64,000 nucleotides of DNA, from contig JAIOQA010000555.1 in the NCBI GenBank assembly GCA_021413675.1, positions 1 through 64,000 on the forward strand, read 5' to 3'. The stretch is from Deltaproteobacteria bacterium. Its GTDB lineage: Bacteria; Myxococcota_A; Polyangia; Haliangiales; Haliangiaceae. Numbering within the stretch: position 1 is the stretch's first letter; every line of letters begins with the position of its first letter. Of the stretch, positions 51,297 to 59,921 are shown one piece after another. Position numbers and translations under genes: made by a program. The notes below the pieces were generated by a model. It was not told the origin of the DNA, searched no databases, and saw only the letters and a list, made by a program, of their open reading frames with translations.

Positions 51297-52101
51297 CGTG
51301 CACGTCGGCGCCATCGATGACGCCTGGGAGACACTCACCCGCGATCGCACGACGTGGCGTCGTGAGCTGGCGATGCTCGCTGCCGCAGAGCCGGTGCTGC
51401 GCGCGCTCCTGCCGTTCTGGAGCCTGAACGATCTGCGCTTCAGCCGCAGCACGACGTGGCCCTACGATCAGGACCTGCCATTGCTCCGCCGGCTCGCGAG
51501 CGGCGCGGTCTTCGCGCTGTACCCGGACTCGCGGGCGCCGGTCGAGTCGCCGCAGTGCTCGCCCACGCTGGAGCGGGAGGTCGCCGCCGTCGCGTACGGG
51601 ATCACCGCGATCGACGCGCGCGCCTCGCGGCTCCCCGCTGCCGTGGACGGCCGTACCTGGCCCGCCGGCACGCTGCCGCCGCATCAGGCGTGCCTGCTCG
51701 CGGAGTTCCGTCGCAACCCACCCGCCAGCGATGTGGCGATCGCGCTGTTCGAGGCGGCGTCGGGTGTGCGACTCCCGGACGAGTACCTGCGCTTCATGCG
51801 CGGCGCCAACGGCGGCGAGGGCGCCATCGGCCGGGCCCATGCACAGCTGTGGACGATCGAGGATCTGCTCCAGTTCAACGTCGCCTGCGGCGCCAACGAG
51901 TTCTGCCCCGAGGTCTTCGTGTTCGGATCCGACGGCGGCGGCGAGGCCTACGCCTTCGACCGCCGCACGGCGCCGTGGTCGGTCGTGCTCGTACCGTTCA
52001 TCTTCGACCTGGCGGCGGCCGTGCCGCTCGGGGCGACGTTCGACGCGTTCCTGGAGACGATCTACGGTCGCGGCGCCTTCGACGATCACCTCTCGACATG
52101 A
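51283..52101 (+). CDS. SUKH-like (SMI1/KNR4) immunity-type protein
   Basis: A 272-residue protein. The second half matches the SUKH fold: SGVRLPDEYLRFMRGANGG (the xxLPxxYxxFLxxxNGG pattern), TIEDLLQFN, and FGSDGGGEAYAFD (the GSDGGGxxYAxD strand), with PFIFDLAAAVPLGATFDAFL at the end. SUKH proteins neutralise nuclease toxins of polymorphic toxin systems. The N-terminal 120 residues are unrecognised. It starts at ATG 51283 inside the previous gene's end, and its TGA overlaps the next ATG. Confidence 0.82.
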   Translation: MPDADVHVGAIDDAWETLTRDRTTWRRELAMLAAAEPVLRALLPFWSLNDLRFSRSTTWPYDQDLPLLRRLASGAVFALYPDSRAPVESPQCSPTLEREVAAVAYGITAIDARASRLPAAVDGRTWPAGTLPPHQACLLAEFRRNPPASDVAIALFEAASGVRLPDEYLRFMRGANGGEGAIGRAHAQLWTIEDLLQFNVACGANEFCPEVFVFGSDGGGEAYAFDRRTAPWSVVLVPFIFDLAAAVPLGATFDAFLETIYGRGAFDDHLST

Positions 52102-52397
52102 TGCCAACCTCTCTGCAGACCTTCGGAACCGTCGTCGTGATCGATCGGGCGACACGCGCGACCGCCGACGTGCTGGAGCTGTTCCTCGAGCCCGCGCTGG
52201 CCGCGGAGTGGCTGGGCCGCGCCCCGGATGTGGTCGCGAACGGCATCCTCTCGTGGGGCCGCGTGACGGCAGACCAGATCGACGAATTGCTCGACCTGTG
52301 CGGCGATGAGGACGGCCGGCTGCTCTGGCGAGACATTCATGGGAGGCACGCAGGGCGCGACGCCTTCATCTCGCTGGTCTACCGGACCGAGGCGTAG
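52098..52397 (+). CDS. Small hypothetical protein, 99 residues
   Basis: A soluble helical protein beginning MMPTSLQTFGTVVVIDRATR, with EWLGRAPDVVANGILSWGRV and a C-terminal FISLVYRTEA. No recognised family. ATG overlaps the upstream TGA (ATGA), so it is translationally coupled to the SUKH gene; the next gene begins 2 bases after its stop. Confidence 0.65.
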   Translation: MMPTSLQTFGTVVVIDRATRATADVLELFLEPALAAEWLGRAPDVVANGILSWGRVTADQIDELLDLCGDEDGRLLWRDIHGRHAGRDAFISLVYRTEA

Positions 52398-52399
52398 CC

Positions 52400-52684
52400 G
52401 TGGCCAGCGATGTCAGGCTTCGCATCATCGACCCGGCGCGCGAGGCCGTGGTGGTCGTCGCGTGGATCGGCGGCAACGGGACGCGGGACCGCGCGCGCGA
52501 TGTCCTGCAGCGTCCACCTGACTTCGCCGTGCAAGGATGGGAATCGTGGGGCTCGATCAGCGCCGCCGAGGCGCTGGCGATCGCCGAGGCGCGATACGCG
52601 CCTGGTGCGAGCACCGATGACGTCCGTCGATGGCTCGATCAGTACCCGACCGCGACCTGCTCGCCACCCATCATGGCGAGCTGA
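52400..52684 (+). CDS. Small hypothetical protein, 94 residues
   Basis: Begins VASDVRLRIIDPAREAVVVV (GTG start 2 bases after the previous stop) and contains WESWGSISAAEALAIAEARY. A compact alpha/beta fold without catalytic motif. It overlaps the next gene's proposed start by 55 bases, so the boundary between the two is uncertain. Confidence 0.55.
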   Translation: MASDVRLRIIDPAREAVVVVAWIGGNGTRDRARDVLQRPPDFAVQGWESWGSISAAEALAIAEARYAPGASTDDVRRWLDQYPTATCSPPIMAS

Positions 52685-53187
52685 AGTCACCCTGGTCGCC
52701 GCTCGACGAGGGCGCCGTCGAACGTGAGCTCGGTCGCGTCGTCGAGGGCTTGGCGACCGACCTGACGATCGAGGTCTTCGCCGAATTTGACCACTACGGC
52801 TCGGGCTATGCGTCGTTCGTCGACGCGTGGTTCGGGTGCCGCGACCTCTCGTCGCGCGGGTCGGGCGACAAGCACGTCATCGGGTTGGTCGTGCTGCTCA
52901 GCCGCCTGGCCCCCTGCTATTGCTTCCTCGAAGGACAGCGGTGGTGGAACGCGAATCGCGGAACGTCGACGTCCTATGTTCCCTCCTTCAGAGGCGTGGA
53001 TGCCCTCGTCACGGATGAAGTGATTCGTCTGGCGACGCGGGTCGAGGAATGGCTCGGCAGACAAGGATATGTTCGGCTCGGCAGCCAGGCGCTCGGCCGA
53101 CTTCTGCCAGCGGACGTTGCGGTGCCGACGATCCTCGGTGATGGCGTGTACCGCGCATTCGACGCCCTGTTTCACTGGGATGATTGA
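52630..53187 (+). CDS. Immunity-like hypothetical protein, 185 residues
   Basis: A soluble protein beginning MARSVPDRDLLATHHGELK and containing VFAEFDHYGSGYASFVDAWF and SRLAPCYCFLEGQRWWN, an aromatic and Gly-rich pattern usual for small immunity proteins. The ATG at 52630 overlaps the previous gene by 55 bases; later starts are possible. The gene has slightly lower GC than neighbours, hinting at recent acquisition. Last of the cluster, convergent on the MpaB gene. Confidence 0.62.
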   Translation: MARSVPDRDLLATHHGELKSPWSPLDEGAVERELGRVVEGLATDLTIEVFAEFDHYGSGYASFVDAWFGCRDLSSRGSGDKHVIGLVVLLSRLAPCYCFLEGQRWWNANRGTSTSYVPSFRGVDALVTDEVIRLATRVEEWLGRQGYVRLGSQALGRLLPADVAVPTILGDGVYRAFDALFHWDD

Positions 53188-53204
53188 TCGGCCGCGAAAA
53201 GCGC

Positions 53205-54434
53205 CTACCGGGCGAGCGGCTTCGGCGTGAACGACGTGTCCGCTCGGGTTCGTTTCACCTGCTGCGGAAACTGGCTCGCCGCCAGTCGCTCGCCCAGCTT
53301 CACGTAGAGCCGGTTCACCGGCGGCACGCTGGCGCGCACCAGCTCGAGGCCGAGGCGCACCGGCACCTGCGCCGGCCACAGGTACTTCGCCGCGGTGCGC
53401 GGCAGGCCCAGCGCGTCGCCGGCGCGATCGCCGAGCACGTAGCGGGTGTAGCCGATGCGCAGCGTGCGCTCGAGACGCGCCGCGCGCTGGCTCAGCCAGC
53501 GATCGCCCGCGAAGTGCAATGGCACGTTCGCCAGCGCGGAGCCGAGCGCGCGCGTGTCGTCGTCGCTCGGCGGGATCGTCGCCGACACCAGGTACATGGC
53601 GCGGTTGGCGTCGTCCTCGCACGTCGGCAGGATGCGATCGTCCACGCCCATCACGTATCCCACGTAGCGCCACAGGTGCACGATGGCCTCGCGCTCGCGC
53701 CTGGTGAAGATGAAGCCCAGGGCGCGCAGCCCGACCAGGTAGATCGTCGAGAACTCGAGGAGCGTCGCCATCGAGTCGGCCTGGTTCAGCGGACGGCCCC
53801 AGGCCGGGTCCCATTTGCCCGACTTCAACAGCATCGCGCGCACGTGGGCGTGCATGATGCGCACGCGGACCGCGCTCTTGAAGCCCTCCGCGAAGCGCTC
53901 GAGGCCGCCGACGGTCGTCACGTCCATCCAGAACTTGCCGGTCTCGACCAGACGCCGCGGCGTCATCTGTTCGAGCTGGCCGGTGAAGACCAGCGGTTTG
54001 GCGGCGGCCGCACCCAGGTAGCCGCCCATGAGCGAAAGGTTGCGAAGCGAGAGCTCGCCCCAGTGTCCGACGCGCCGCGAGACCTGACACGCGAGCGCCA
54101 GCTTGTCGCGATCGAGCCAGATCGGCTCTCGATCGAGCGCCGCGAACAGCGCGGTCAGCGCCGTCGGCGGCTGGTCGAGGGTATCGATGCCGTGCTCGAG
54201 CGCCTGGTCGAGGAGCGCGCGCCCGCCGGGCAGCGACCCGAACAGCTCCACCACGGCGTCGGCCAGCGGATCGCCCATCACCATGAAGCGCTTGAGCTCC
54301 TCGACCTGCGCGTCCGTCGGTTGCGGGTCGGAGCCGACCAGCACGCGGAAGAGGGCGCGCTGGACGCGAAGGGACGGACGGCGATGGTCGCCGACGCGCT
54401 TGAGCGCGGCGATCTCGGAGGCGGCCTGCGACAT
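53205..54434 (-). CDS. Oxygenase MpaB family protein (DUF2236)
   Basis: A 409-residue all-helical protein. Family features: FMVMGDPLADAVVELFGSLP near the N-terminus, RIMHAHVRAMLLKSG (heme-binding His region) and HLWRYVGYVMGVDDRILPT. MpaB/Lcp-like proteins are oxygenases acting on polyisoprene or mycophenolate precursors; the substrate is unknown. ATG 54434 lies 49 bases from the divergent tetR start, with several dyads between. Regulation by that TetR is likely. Confidence 0.87.
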   Translation of the reverse strand: MSQAASEIAALKRVGDHRRPSLRVQRALFRVLVGSDPQPTDAQVEELKRFMVMGDPLADAVVELFGSLPGGRALLDQALEHGIDTLDQPPTALTALFAALDREPIWLDRDKLALACQVSRRVGHWGELSLRNLSLMGGYLGAAAAKPLVFTGQLEQMTPRRLVETGKFWMDVTTVGGLERFAEGFKSAVRVRIMHAHVRAMLLKSGKWDPAWGRPLNQADSMATLLEFSTIYLVGLRALGFIFTRREREAIVHLWRYVGYVMGVDDRILPTCEDDANRAMYLVSATIPPSDDDTRALGSALANVPLHFAGDRWLSQRAARLERTLRIGYTRYVLGDRAGDALGLPRTAAKYLWPAQVPVRLGLELVRASVPPVNRLYVKLGERLAASQFPQQVKRTRADTSFTPKPLAR

Positions 54435-54435
54435 G

Positions 54436-54470
54436 GTAGAACCATAATCCGAGTAAAAGCTCGGTTCTAC
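54436..54470. promoter_or_regulatory. Dyad-symmetric region between the MpaB and tetR genes
   Basis: GTAGAACC (54436-54443) and GGTTCTAC (54463-54470) form a perfect 8-base inverted repeat, and inside it CCGAG (54449-54453) with CTCGG (54460-54464) forms another. Such nested dyads between a divergent TetR gene and its target are typical TetR operators. Local AT-rich ATAATCCGAGTAAAAG is the likely promoter pocket. Confidence 0.6.
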
Positions 54471-54483
54471 TCGGGTTCGATCC

Positions 54484-55167
54484 ATGCTCCGAAAGCGCGC
54501 GCAGCCCACCCTCGCCCCTCGAAAACTCCCCACCCAGGCGCGCGCGCGGCGGACGTACCGCGCGATCGTCGAGGCTGGTGCTCGGGTTCTCGAGCGCCAG
54601 GGCTACGAGGCGCTGACGACGAACCACGTCGCCGACGTGGCGGGCGTGGGCATCGCGTCGCTCTACGAGTACTTCCCCAACAAGCACGCGCTGGTCGCCG
54701 AGGTCGTGCGCCACGTGCTCGACGAGCTACTCGTCGATCTCGGCGCGAGCACGCAGCTCATCACCACGTCGCCACGCGAGGCCGCGACCCGGCTGTGGCT
54801 GGGCGCGATGTACGCCGCCGTCGCGAAGCGCCGCGGCGTGGTCCGCGTCATCGCGCAGGAGGTACCGTTCCTCTGGCAGATCCCCGCCGTCGACAACGCC
54901 CGCACGCTGCTCCTCGCGCTGGCCCGCTCGACGCGCGATCTCGGCGTGAAGACCGGGGGCACGGCGCCGCTCTCCGACGCGATGATCTACCTGCTCGCCA
55001 CGATGACCGGCAGCGCCGTGCTCGAAGCCGTGCTCCGTCCGCCGCCCGGACACTCGCCCGACGAGCTGATCACGGCGCTGGCCGAGCTCGTCGACCGGGT
55101 GGCGGGCCGGTCCCCCGCCCCCGCGCGGCCGCGGCAGCGACGCGGTCGCGCTCGTGCAGGCGCATAG
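54484..55167 (+). CDS. TetR family transcriptional regulator
   Basis: A 227-residue TetR-type regulator: ARRTYRAIVEAGARVLERQG followed by TTNHVADVAGVGIASLYEYFPNKHALV (the TetR helix-turn-helix), and a helical ligand domain. A basic Arg/Ala tail (RPRQRRGRARAGA) ends it. ATG 54484 directly follows the dyads shared with the MpaB gene; autoregulation and control of the MpaB oxygenase are likely. Confidence 0.9.
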   Translation: MLRKRAQPTLAPRKLPTQARARRTYRAIVEAGARVLERQGYEALTTNHVADVAGVGIASLYEYFPNKHALVAEVVRHVLDELLVDLGASTQLITTSPREAATRLWLGAMYAAVAKRRGVVRVIAQEVPFLWQIPAVDNARTLLLALARSTRDLGVKTGGTAPLSDAMIYLLATMTGSAVLEAVLRPPPGHSPDELITALAELVDRVAGRSPAPARPRQRRGRARAGA

Positions 55168-55346
55168 GCGCGGCTCGATGAACGCGGCGCGGTCGCTCCG
55201 ACTGACCGAAGTACTGCGTCGACCGCCGGGCGCGCGCGCAACCTCGCGAAATCACGCCACCGCACCGGGTTGCGACGCCCCCCGGTGAATCCTCGACGGC
55301 ATGCGGCGGGGTAGCGCCCCCGCAATCGTCGGCGCGCGCGACTGTC

Positions 55347-56045
55347 ATGACATGCATGACGACGATCGCTCGCCTCGCCGCCGCCCTCGCGGTGATCGCC
55401 CTGACCGCCTGCCCGCGCGAGCGCACGGTCGCGACGCTCACGCCCGTGCCCGCTGACGCGTCCGCGACCACCGCGCCGATCGACGCGCGCCCGGCGGAGG
55501 TGCCCTACGTCCGCGCCGCCGAGACCATCGCCGCGCCCGCGCTCACCGCGGCGACCCTCGACTGGAACCGCACGCGGATCAGCGAGCGCGAGCTCGAGGC
55601 GCTGGTCGACGACCTCGAGCTCGACGCGCTCCAGGCGCGGCTGGGCACGTTCGTCGTGCGCCTCGATCGCGCCCACTTCGACGCCTACGACGCGAAGACC
55701 CGCACGCTGACCTTCATCGGCGCGGGGCTCGAGGGCGTGCAGACCGAGCCGCCGCTGGCGTTCACCGCCGTTCCGTCGATCACGCGCGGCGAGATGCCGC
55801 TCGGCGGCCACGCCCGCCTCGACATCGGCACGCTGCGCGGCGCGGTCTCGGTCGACGCCGCGCGCGCCCAGGCGCTGCTCGCGCTGGACGCCGCCGATCC
55901 GCTCGCCATCGACTTCCTGGTCGAGCTCGACCACGTCACCAGCGTCGACGGCGCGACGGTGTACGCGGCTCACCTGCGCGGCGTGCGCGTGGTGCGCGAG
56001 GGCGCCCACGAGTTCCTGCTCGAGGGCACCGTGACGAGCCGCTGA
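55347..56045 (+). CDS. Lipoprotein of unknown function, 232 residues
   Basis: Begins MTCMTTIARLAAALAVIALTACPR with lipobox LTAC; ATG 55356 is an alternative start. The exported domain is beta-rich (LDAYDAKTRTLTFIGAG; ARLDIGTLRGAVSVDAARAQ) with no motif I recognise. Upstream, TGTCATGACA is a palindrome overlapping the start. Unlinked to its neighbours. Confidence 0.72.
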   Translation: MTCMTTIARLAAALAVIALTACPRERTVATLTPVPADASATTAPIDARPAEVPYVRAAETIAAPALTAATLDWNRTRISERELEALVDDLELDALQARLGTFVVRLDRAHFDAYDAKTRTLTFIGAGLEGVQTEPPLAFTAVPSITRGEMPLGGHARLDIGTLRGAVSVDAARAQALLALDAADPLAIDFLVELDHVTSVDGATVYAAHLRGVRVVREGAHEFLLEGTVTSR

Positions 56046-56125
56046 CCACTGCACGACCAGCACAGATCGCCGCGCCGCGCGCCCACGCGCTCGCCGCGGC
56101 GGCGCCTCCGTGGCAACCATCGCCC

Positions 56126-56881
56126 ATGCCGACCTCCCCGCCCCTGCGCCTCGCGGTCCTCAGCCTCGCATACTCGTCGTGGTCGATGCGGCCGTGGCTG
56201 GCGCTGCGCCACGCCGGCGCCTCGTTCACGACCTCGACCGCCGAGGTCGAGCTGGGCAAGCGCGACCCGCGCGACCCGGCCGACACCGCCGCCGAGACCA
56301 GCGGCGATCGGCTGACCAGCCGCCGCGCGCTGGGCAGCGTGACGGGCCTGTTCCCGGTGCTGCACGTCGGCGACACCGCGATCCACGAGTCGCTGGCGAT
56401 CTGCGAGTGGGTCGCCGAGACGTTCCCCGCGGCCGGGCTCTGGCCCGACGACCGGCTGGCGCGCGCCCGGGCCCGCGCGGTCGCCTGCGAGATGATGTCG
56501 AGCTTCACCAGCATCCGCGCGCAGCTGTCGTCTCACCTGTTCGGCCGCCTGCCCGCGCCGCTCGCGCTCGACGACGCCACCGCCAGTGAGGTGGCGCGCG
56601 TGTTCGAGCTGTGGCGCGACGCGCTCGATCGGTCGGGCGGCCCCTACCTGTTCGGGCGCTTCACCATCGCCGACGCCATGTACTACCCGATGCGCGCGCG
56701 CTTCCGCACCTACGACGTGGCGCTGCCCGACGACGTGGCGCGCTACGCGGCCGCGCTGGACGCGACCCCCGCGGTGCGCGATCTCGTCGCGCTCGCGCGG
56801 ACCGCGCCCCACGTCCCGGCGTACGACGCGTATCTGCGCGCGCTGGGCGGCGAGCCCGACGCGGGGCGCGCCGACGACTGA
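56126..56881 (+). CDS. Glutathione S-transferase family protein
   Basis: A 251-residue GST. The N-terminal thioredoxin domain has LSLAYSSWSMRPWLALRHAG (Ser/Cys-like catalytic region, here Ser) and LFPVLHVGDTAIHESLAICE; the helical domain ends WRDALDRSGGPYLFGRFTIADAMYYPM, the typical N-capping DxxxxP-type motif. Function: glutathione transfer or isomerisation, or a non-catalytic scaffold. Cytoplasmic; not linked to neighbours. Confidence 0.9.
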   Translation: MPTSPPLRLAVLSLAYSSWSMRPWLALRHAGASFTTSTAEVELGKRDPRDPADTAAETSGDRLTSRRALGSVTGLFPVLHVGDTAIHESLAICEWVAETFPAAGLWPDDRLARARARAVACEMMSSFTSIRAQLSSHLFGRLPAPLALDDATASEVARVFELWRDALDRSGGPYLFGRFTIADAMYYPMRARFRTYDVALPDDVARYAAALDATPAVRDLVALARTAPHVPAYDAYLRALGGEPDAGRADD

Positions 56882-57043
56882 GCACGCGCCCCGGCCGATC
56901 AGGACGCGCCGGCCCTGCGCCGGTCCTCGATCGCGGCTTCACGCGCGCAGGCGACACGATCGGATCGGCCTGCCGACAGGCGGCATCCGGCCGTCGACGG
57001 GCGCGTCGACGGGCGCGCAGACCGACGTGGGACCTCCGTGCTT

Positions 57044-57049
57044 TACACT
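57044..57049 (+). promoter_or_regulatory. TACACT -10-like element before a lipoprotein gene
   Basis: TTTACACT ends 6 bases before ATG 57056, so the transcript should start at the start codon itself. No -35 is evident. Confidence 0.4.
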
Positions 57050-57055
57050 GCCCAG

Positions 57056-57568
57056 ATGCGCCGCGCCGCCCTGCTCGTCCTCGCCTCCGCGTGCTCCTCG
57101 TCGCCGCGCCCGGCGACCCCCGCCGAACCGATCGCGCCACCTGCCGCGCCGGTCGATGCCCCCACGCCCGACGCGATGATGCCGCCCGATGCGCCGCCAC
57201 CGCCGGACGCGCCGCCGCCGCCGCCCGACGCGCAGGCGCGGCCACCTGGCCCCCAGGCCGACTTCGACGGCCCGCGAACCCTCGACTGGGATCCGGGCTC
57301 GGGCAAGCCGGTGGTCATCGATGTCGGCCTGTGCACGCCCGACCGCGGGCGCATCGACGTCGCGATGGGCTCGACGACGATCGAGGTCGTCGGCAAGCAC
57401 GGCGCGCTGTGCGTGCTGAACTACGGCGGCGAGGTCGAGAACCCGCGGTGGGACGGGCAACTCGATGTCCACTGCGAGATCCCGGTCAAGCTGCGGAAGG
57501 TCACGCTGAAGACGCGGCAGACCGGCCTGGACACCGCGCCGATCGATCGCTACTGCAAGGCGCCCTGA
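57056..57568 (+). CDS. Small lipoprotein with Pro/Asp-rich linker
   Basis: A 170-residue lipoprotein: MRRAALLVLASACSSS has lipobox LASAC. A Pro/Ala/Asp linker (about 20-65) leads to a small beta domain with GKPVVIDVGLCTPDRGRIDV and conserved-looking cysteines. The upstream ATG at 57038 is rejected because it lacks a signal peptide and lies in the promoter element. Function unknown. Confidence 0.72.
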   Translation: MRRAALLVLASACSSSPRPATPAEPIAPPAAPVDAPTPDAMMPPDAPPPPDAPPPPPDAQARPPGPQADFDGPRTLDWDPGSGKPVVIDVGLCTPDRGRIDVAMGSTTIEVVGKHGALCVLNYGGEVENPRWDGQLDVHCEIPVKLRKVTLKTRQTGLDTAPIDRYCKAP

Positions 57569-57638
57569 GCGCGCCGCGGGTCATCGATCAGCCACGCCGG
57601 CCGCCGCGGTGAATCATCCCGCCGCGGCCGAGCCCGAA

Positions 57639-57657
57639 GGCGAGCGTGACGCTCGCC
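57639..57657. terminator. Hairpin between convergent genes
   Basis: GGCGAGCG-TGA-CGCTCGCC, an 8-base stem with a 3-base loop, between the lipoprotein stop (57568) and the convergent gene's stop (57661). No T-run follows on either strand, so termination is possible but not certain. Confidence 0.55.
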
Positions 57658-57660
57658 CCG

Positions 57661-58758
57661 TCAGCGCCCCGCGTGGCGAGGCGCCGGTGTCGGGCTGTAG
57701 ATGAACGTGATCGGCGCGCACACGGGCGTGGGCTTGTCGTCGACCAGATAGGGCTCGTATGTCCACGCGTGCATCGCGCTCATGAGCTCGTTGTCAAACG
57801 CGGCGTACCCGGTAGTGCGCAAGGGCAACACCGACTCGACATGGCCGGCCGCGTCGACGCAGACGCGGAACGAGCCCTGCACCGTCGAGGCCTGGTCGTA
57901 CAGGATGCGGGCCTGCGTGTGTGGGTCGGGCTGGAGTCGCGAGTTGCGCGCGAGGGGTCGCAGTGGAGAGCGCTCGCTGGCAGGCAACACCAGCGGATCA
58001 TCGGCGCCGCGCGACGGCGGCGGCGGCAACGGGATGACCTCGGCGACCGGATGTCTCACCGCGGGGTAGTCGAGGCGCGCCATCGCGCACACCGGCACGG
58101 CGTGACCATCGACGACGAACGGGCGGAACGCCCAGCGCTGCGCGGCGGCGAGGAACGCGCGCATCGCGCGCGGCGACGTGACTTCGTGGACGTGCGCCGA
58201 CTGGACCGCACCGTTCCCATCGAGGCACAGCTTCACCCACGCGTGGGCGCTGTCGTAGCCAGCGGCGACGTCGGCCTCGAGCGCCGGGATGGCCGCGTCG
58301 TCGACCGGCCCGTCCACCGTGCCGGCGACGCGCAGCCGTTCGAGGGCGTCGCCCGAGATCGTCGGCAGGACGTCACCGTCAGCGCGCTGCGACGAAGGCC
58401 CGATCCACGTGAGCCGCGGGCCATCGGGATCCGGGACCACGCGGGCTTCGATCTCGAAGCCGGGCGCGTAGTCCATGACCACGACGTCGCCGAGCGCATC
58501 GGTGCGCGCGCTGCGCGTGAAGTGCAGGGTCGCGAGGCAGCGGGCGAATTCGGGCTGCTGCGCGGGCGCGATGGCGCCGGGGGTCGCGAACGTGCGCGCA
58601 CACGCGGCGTCCGTGAAATACACGCCGCCGTTGGTGACCCCGCCGCGGATCAGCGGGCGGAAGTCGCGCGTCTGTTCGAGCGCGCGCACCGGATCGCGGA
58701 CCGTGTGAGCGCAGGCACCGAGCGATGCGACCAGCGCGAGCGACAACAAGACACGCAT
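57661..58758 (-). CDS. Lipoprotein with two TonB C-terminal-like domains
   Basis: A 365-residue lipoprotein: MRVLLSLALVASLGACAHTV with lipobox LGAC. The C-terminal region resembles the TonB-C fold seen at 19158-19577 (FRVCVDAAGHVESVLPLRTT; AFDNELMSAMHAWTYEPYLV), and an earlier copy is recognisable around residues 170-230 (VKLCLDGNGAVQSAHVHEVT). No membrane-spanning region follows the signal, so it is not a classical TonB. ATG 58758 is chosen within a longer frame for the signal peptide. Confidence 0.75.
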   Translation of the reverse strand: MRVLLSLALVASLGACAHTVRDPVRALEQTRDFRPLIRGGVTNGGVYFTDAACARTFATPGAIAPAQQPEFARCLATLHFTRSARTDALGDVVVMDYAPGFEIEARVVPDPDGPRLTWIGPSSQRADGDVLPTISGDALERLRVAGTVDGPVDDAAIPALEADVAAGYDSAHAWVKLCLDGNGAVQSAHVHEVTSPRAMRAFLAAAQRWAFRPFVVDGHAVPVCAMARLDYPAVRHPVAEVIPLPPPPSRGADDPLVLPASERSPLRPLARNSRLQPDPHTQARILYDQASTVQGSFRVCVDAAGHVESVLPLRTTGYAAFDNELMSAMHAWTYEPYLVDDKPTPVCAPITFIYSPTPAPRHAGR

Positions 58759-58975
58759 GGAGGATGTGATGCGCGGCGGCGGCGGCGCGTCGCGCGCCAC
58801 CAAGGAGAGATCGTCGCGCCCCGGGGACCGCAGCAGTTCGAACGGCATGCCCAAGCCCTGTGCATCGCGCGTGCCGGAGACACGCAGCGAGCACCCGCCG
58901 ACGTGGCAGCGATCGACACCGGATCGCGCACGATCCGTGTGGGCAATTCGCCCGCGCGATTCACCCACGCGCCCG

Positions 58976-59632
58976 CTACTGGTCGATGAACAGCTGACCG
59001 CGAATCTCGCCGAAGAACAGGTGCGCCTTGGTCCGCACGTTGACATAGAGCAAGCCGCGACGCGCGAGCCGCTCCATCCCCGCGATGGTGGTCACCGTGG
59101 CCGGCGTGCCGGGCTCGACCGGGCAGCTCTCGGTGATGCGGAACGGGAGACCAGCAGGCCACACCTGCGTCGTCGCCACGGCGTCGAGGCCGATCTGGAC
59201 GCTCAGCTTGCCGCCGTGCAGCGCCTTGCCCAGGTCGAGCAACTTGCCGACGTCGACCAGGCTCGGGCCGACGCCGTCAGGGGCGCCGCATTGCACCTGT
59301 ACCGCGACGATGTCGAGCGGATCGATCCCCTTCAGCTCGAGTTCGAGCACCGCCCGGGCGAGATCGCGCTGGAAGCGCACGCGCGCGAAGCCGCGGCTCG
59401 CGCGCCGCGCGCGAGCCGTGGACGGCTTGGTCGCGCCGAACACCTTCTGCGCAGCCTTCGGCGTCTCGGACTCTTCGCCGGGCTCCTGCGCCGGGCTCAT
59501 GAACGTCTCGTACGTGAAGTAGGTGGTAGCCCCGACCGCGGGGTCATCGGCACGCGCGGTGGGAATCCCGCGCGCGGCGGTGACGGTCGCGAGTGCCGCG
59601 GCGACGGTGAGCGTCGAGCGAACGATGCGCAT
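58976..59632 (-). CDS. CHRD-like domain protein
   Basis: A 218-residue exported protein: MRIVRSTLTVAAALATVTAARG is a signal peptide. The rest reads like a CHRD (chordin) domain: GFARVRFQRDLARAVLELEL, IVAVQVQCGAPDGVGPSLVD and NVRTKAHLFFGEIRGQLF, the canonical beta-strand pattern with the GEIRGQL ending. CHRD proteins are extracellular and of unclear function. AGGAGGACC precedes ATG 59632, an excellent ribosome binding site. Confidence 0.85.
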   Translation of the reverse strand: MRIVRSTLTVAAALATVTAARGIPTARADDPAVGATTYFTYETFMSPAQEPGEESETPKAAQKVFGATKPSTARARRASRGFARVRFQRDLARAVLELELKGIDPLDIVAVQVQCGAPDGVGPSLVDVGKLLDLGKALHGGKLSVQIGLDAVATTQVWPAGLPFRITESCPVEPGTPATVTTIAGMERLARRGLLYVNVRTKAHLFFGEIRGQLFIDQ

Positions 59633-59909
59633 GGTCCTCCTGACGCGCGCCCCCGCGCGCTCCCCGCAAGTGTCGGCGACCCGGCGCGGCCGTGTCCAGC
59701 GGGTTCGGGTGCGAGACGTGGAACTCGAGCGCGAGCGGGGCATCTGGGGCACGGCCCGCGACGACATGGAGCAGCATCTCGCCGACCGGCGCGCGCTCGA
59801 GCGTGAACACCGAGCGCGCGTTACACCCGTCAGGATGCCGCGCGGTCACGCGCTCGCGCGCCGCGCGCGGGATCGACGGCCAGATCCGCGTGCGCTTCCC
59901 GCCCCGCAC
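59544..59909 (-). CDS. Possible small protein upstream of the CHRD gene
   Basis: A 121-residue frame beginning MRGGKRTRIWPSIPRAARER, with RSVFTLERAPVGEMLLHVVA; the first 80 codons show the same third-position G/C bias as real genes. It overlaps the CHRD start by 89 bases in the same direction, which is unusual, so it may be the remnant of an older gene. No recognised domain. Confidence 0.3.
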   Translation of the reverse strand: MRGGKRTRIWPSIPRAARERVTARHPDGCNARSVFTLERAPVGEMLLHVVAGRAPDAPLALEFHVSHPNPLDTAAPGRRHLRGARGGARQEDHAHRSLDAHRRRGTRDRHRRARDSHRACR

Positions 59910-59921
59910 CAGCGCACCGCC

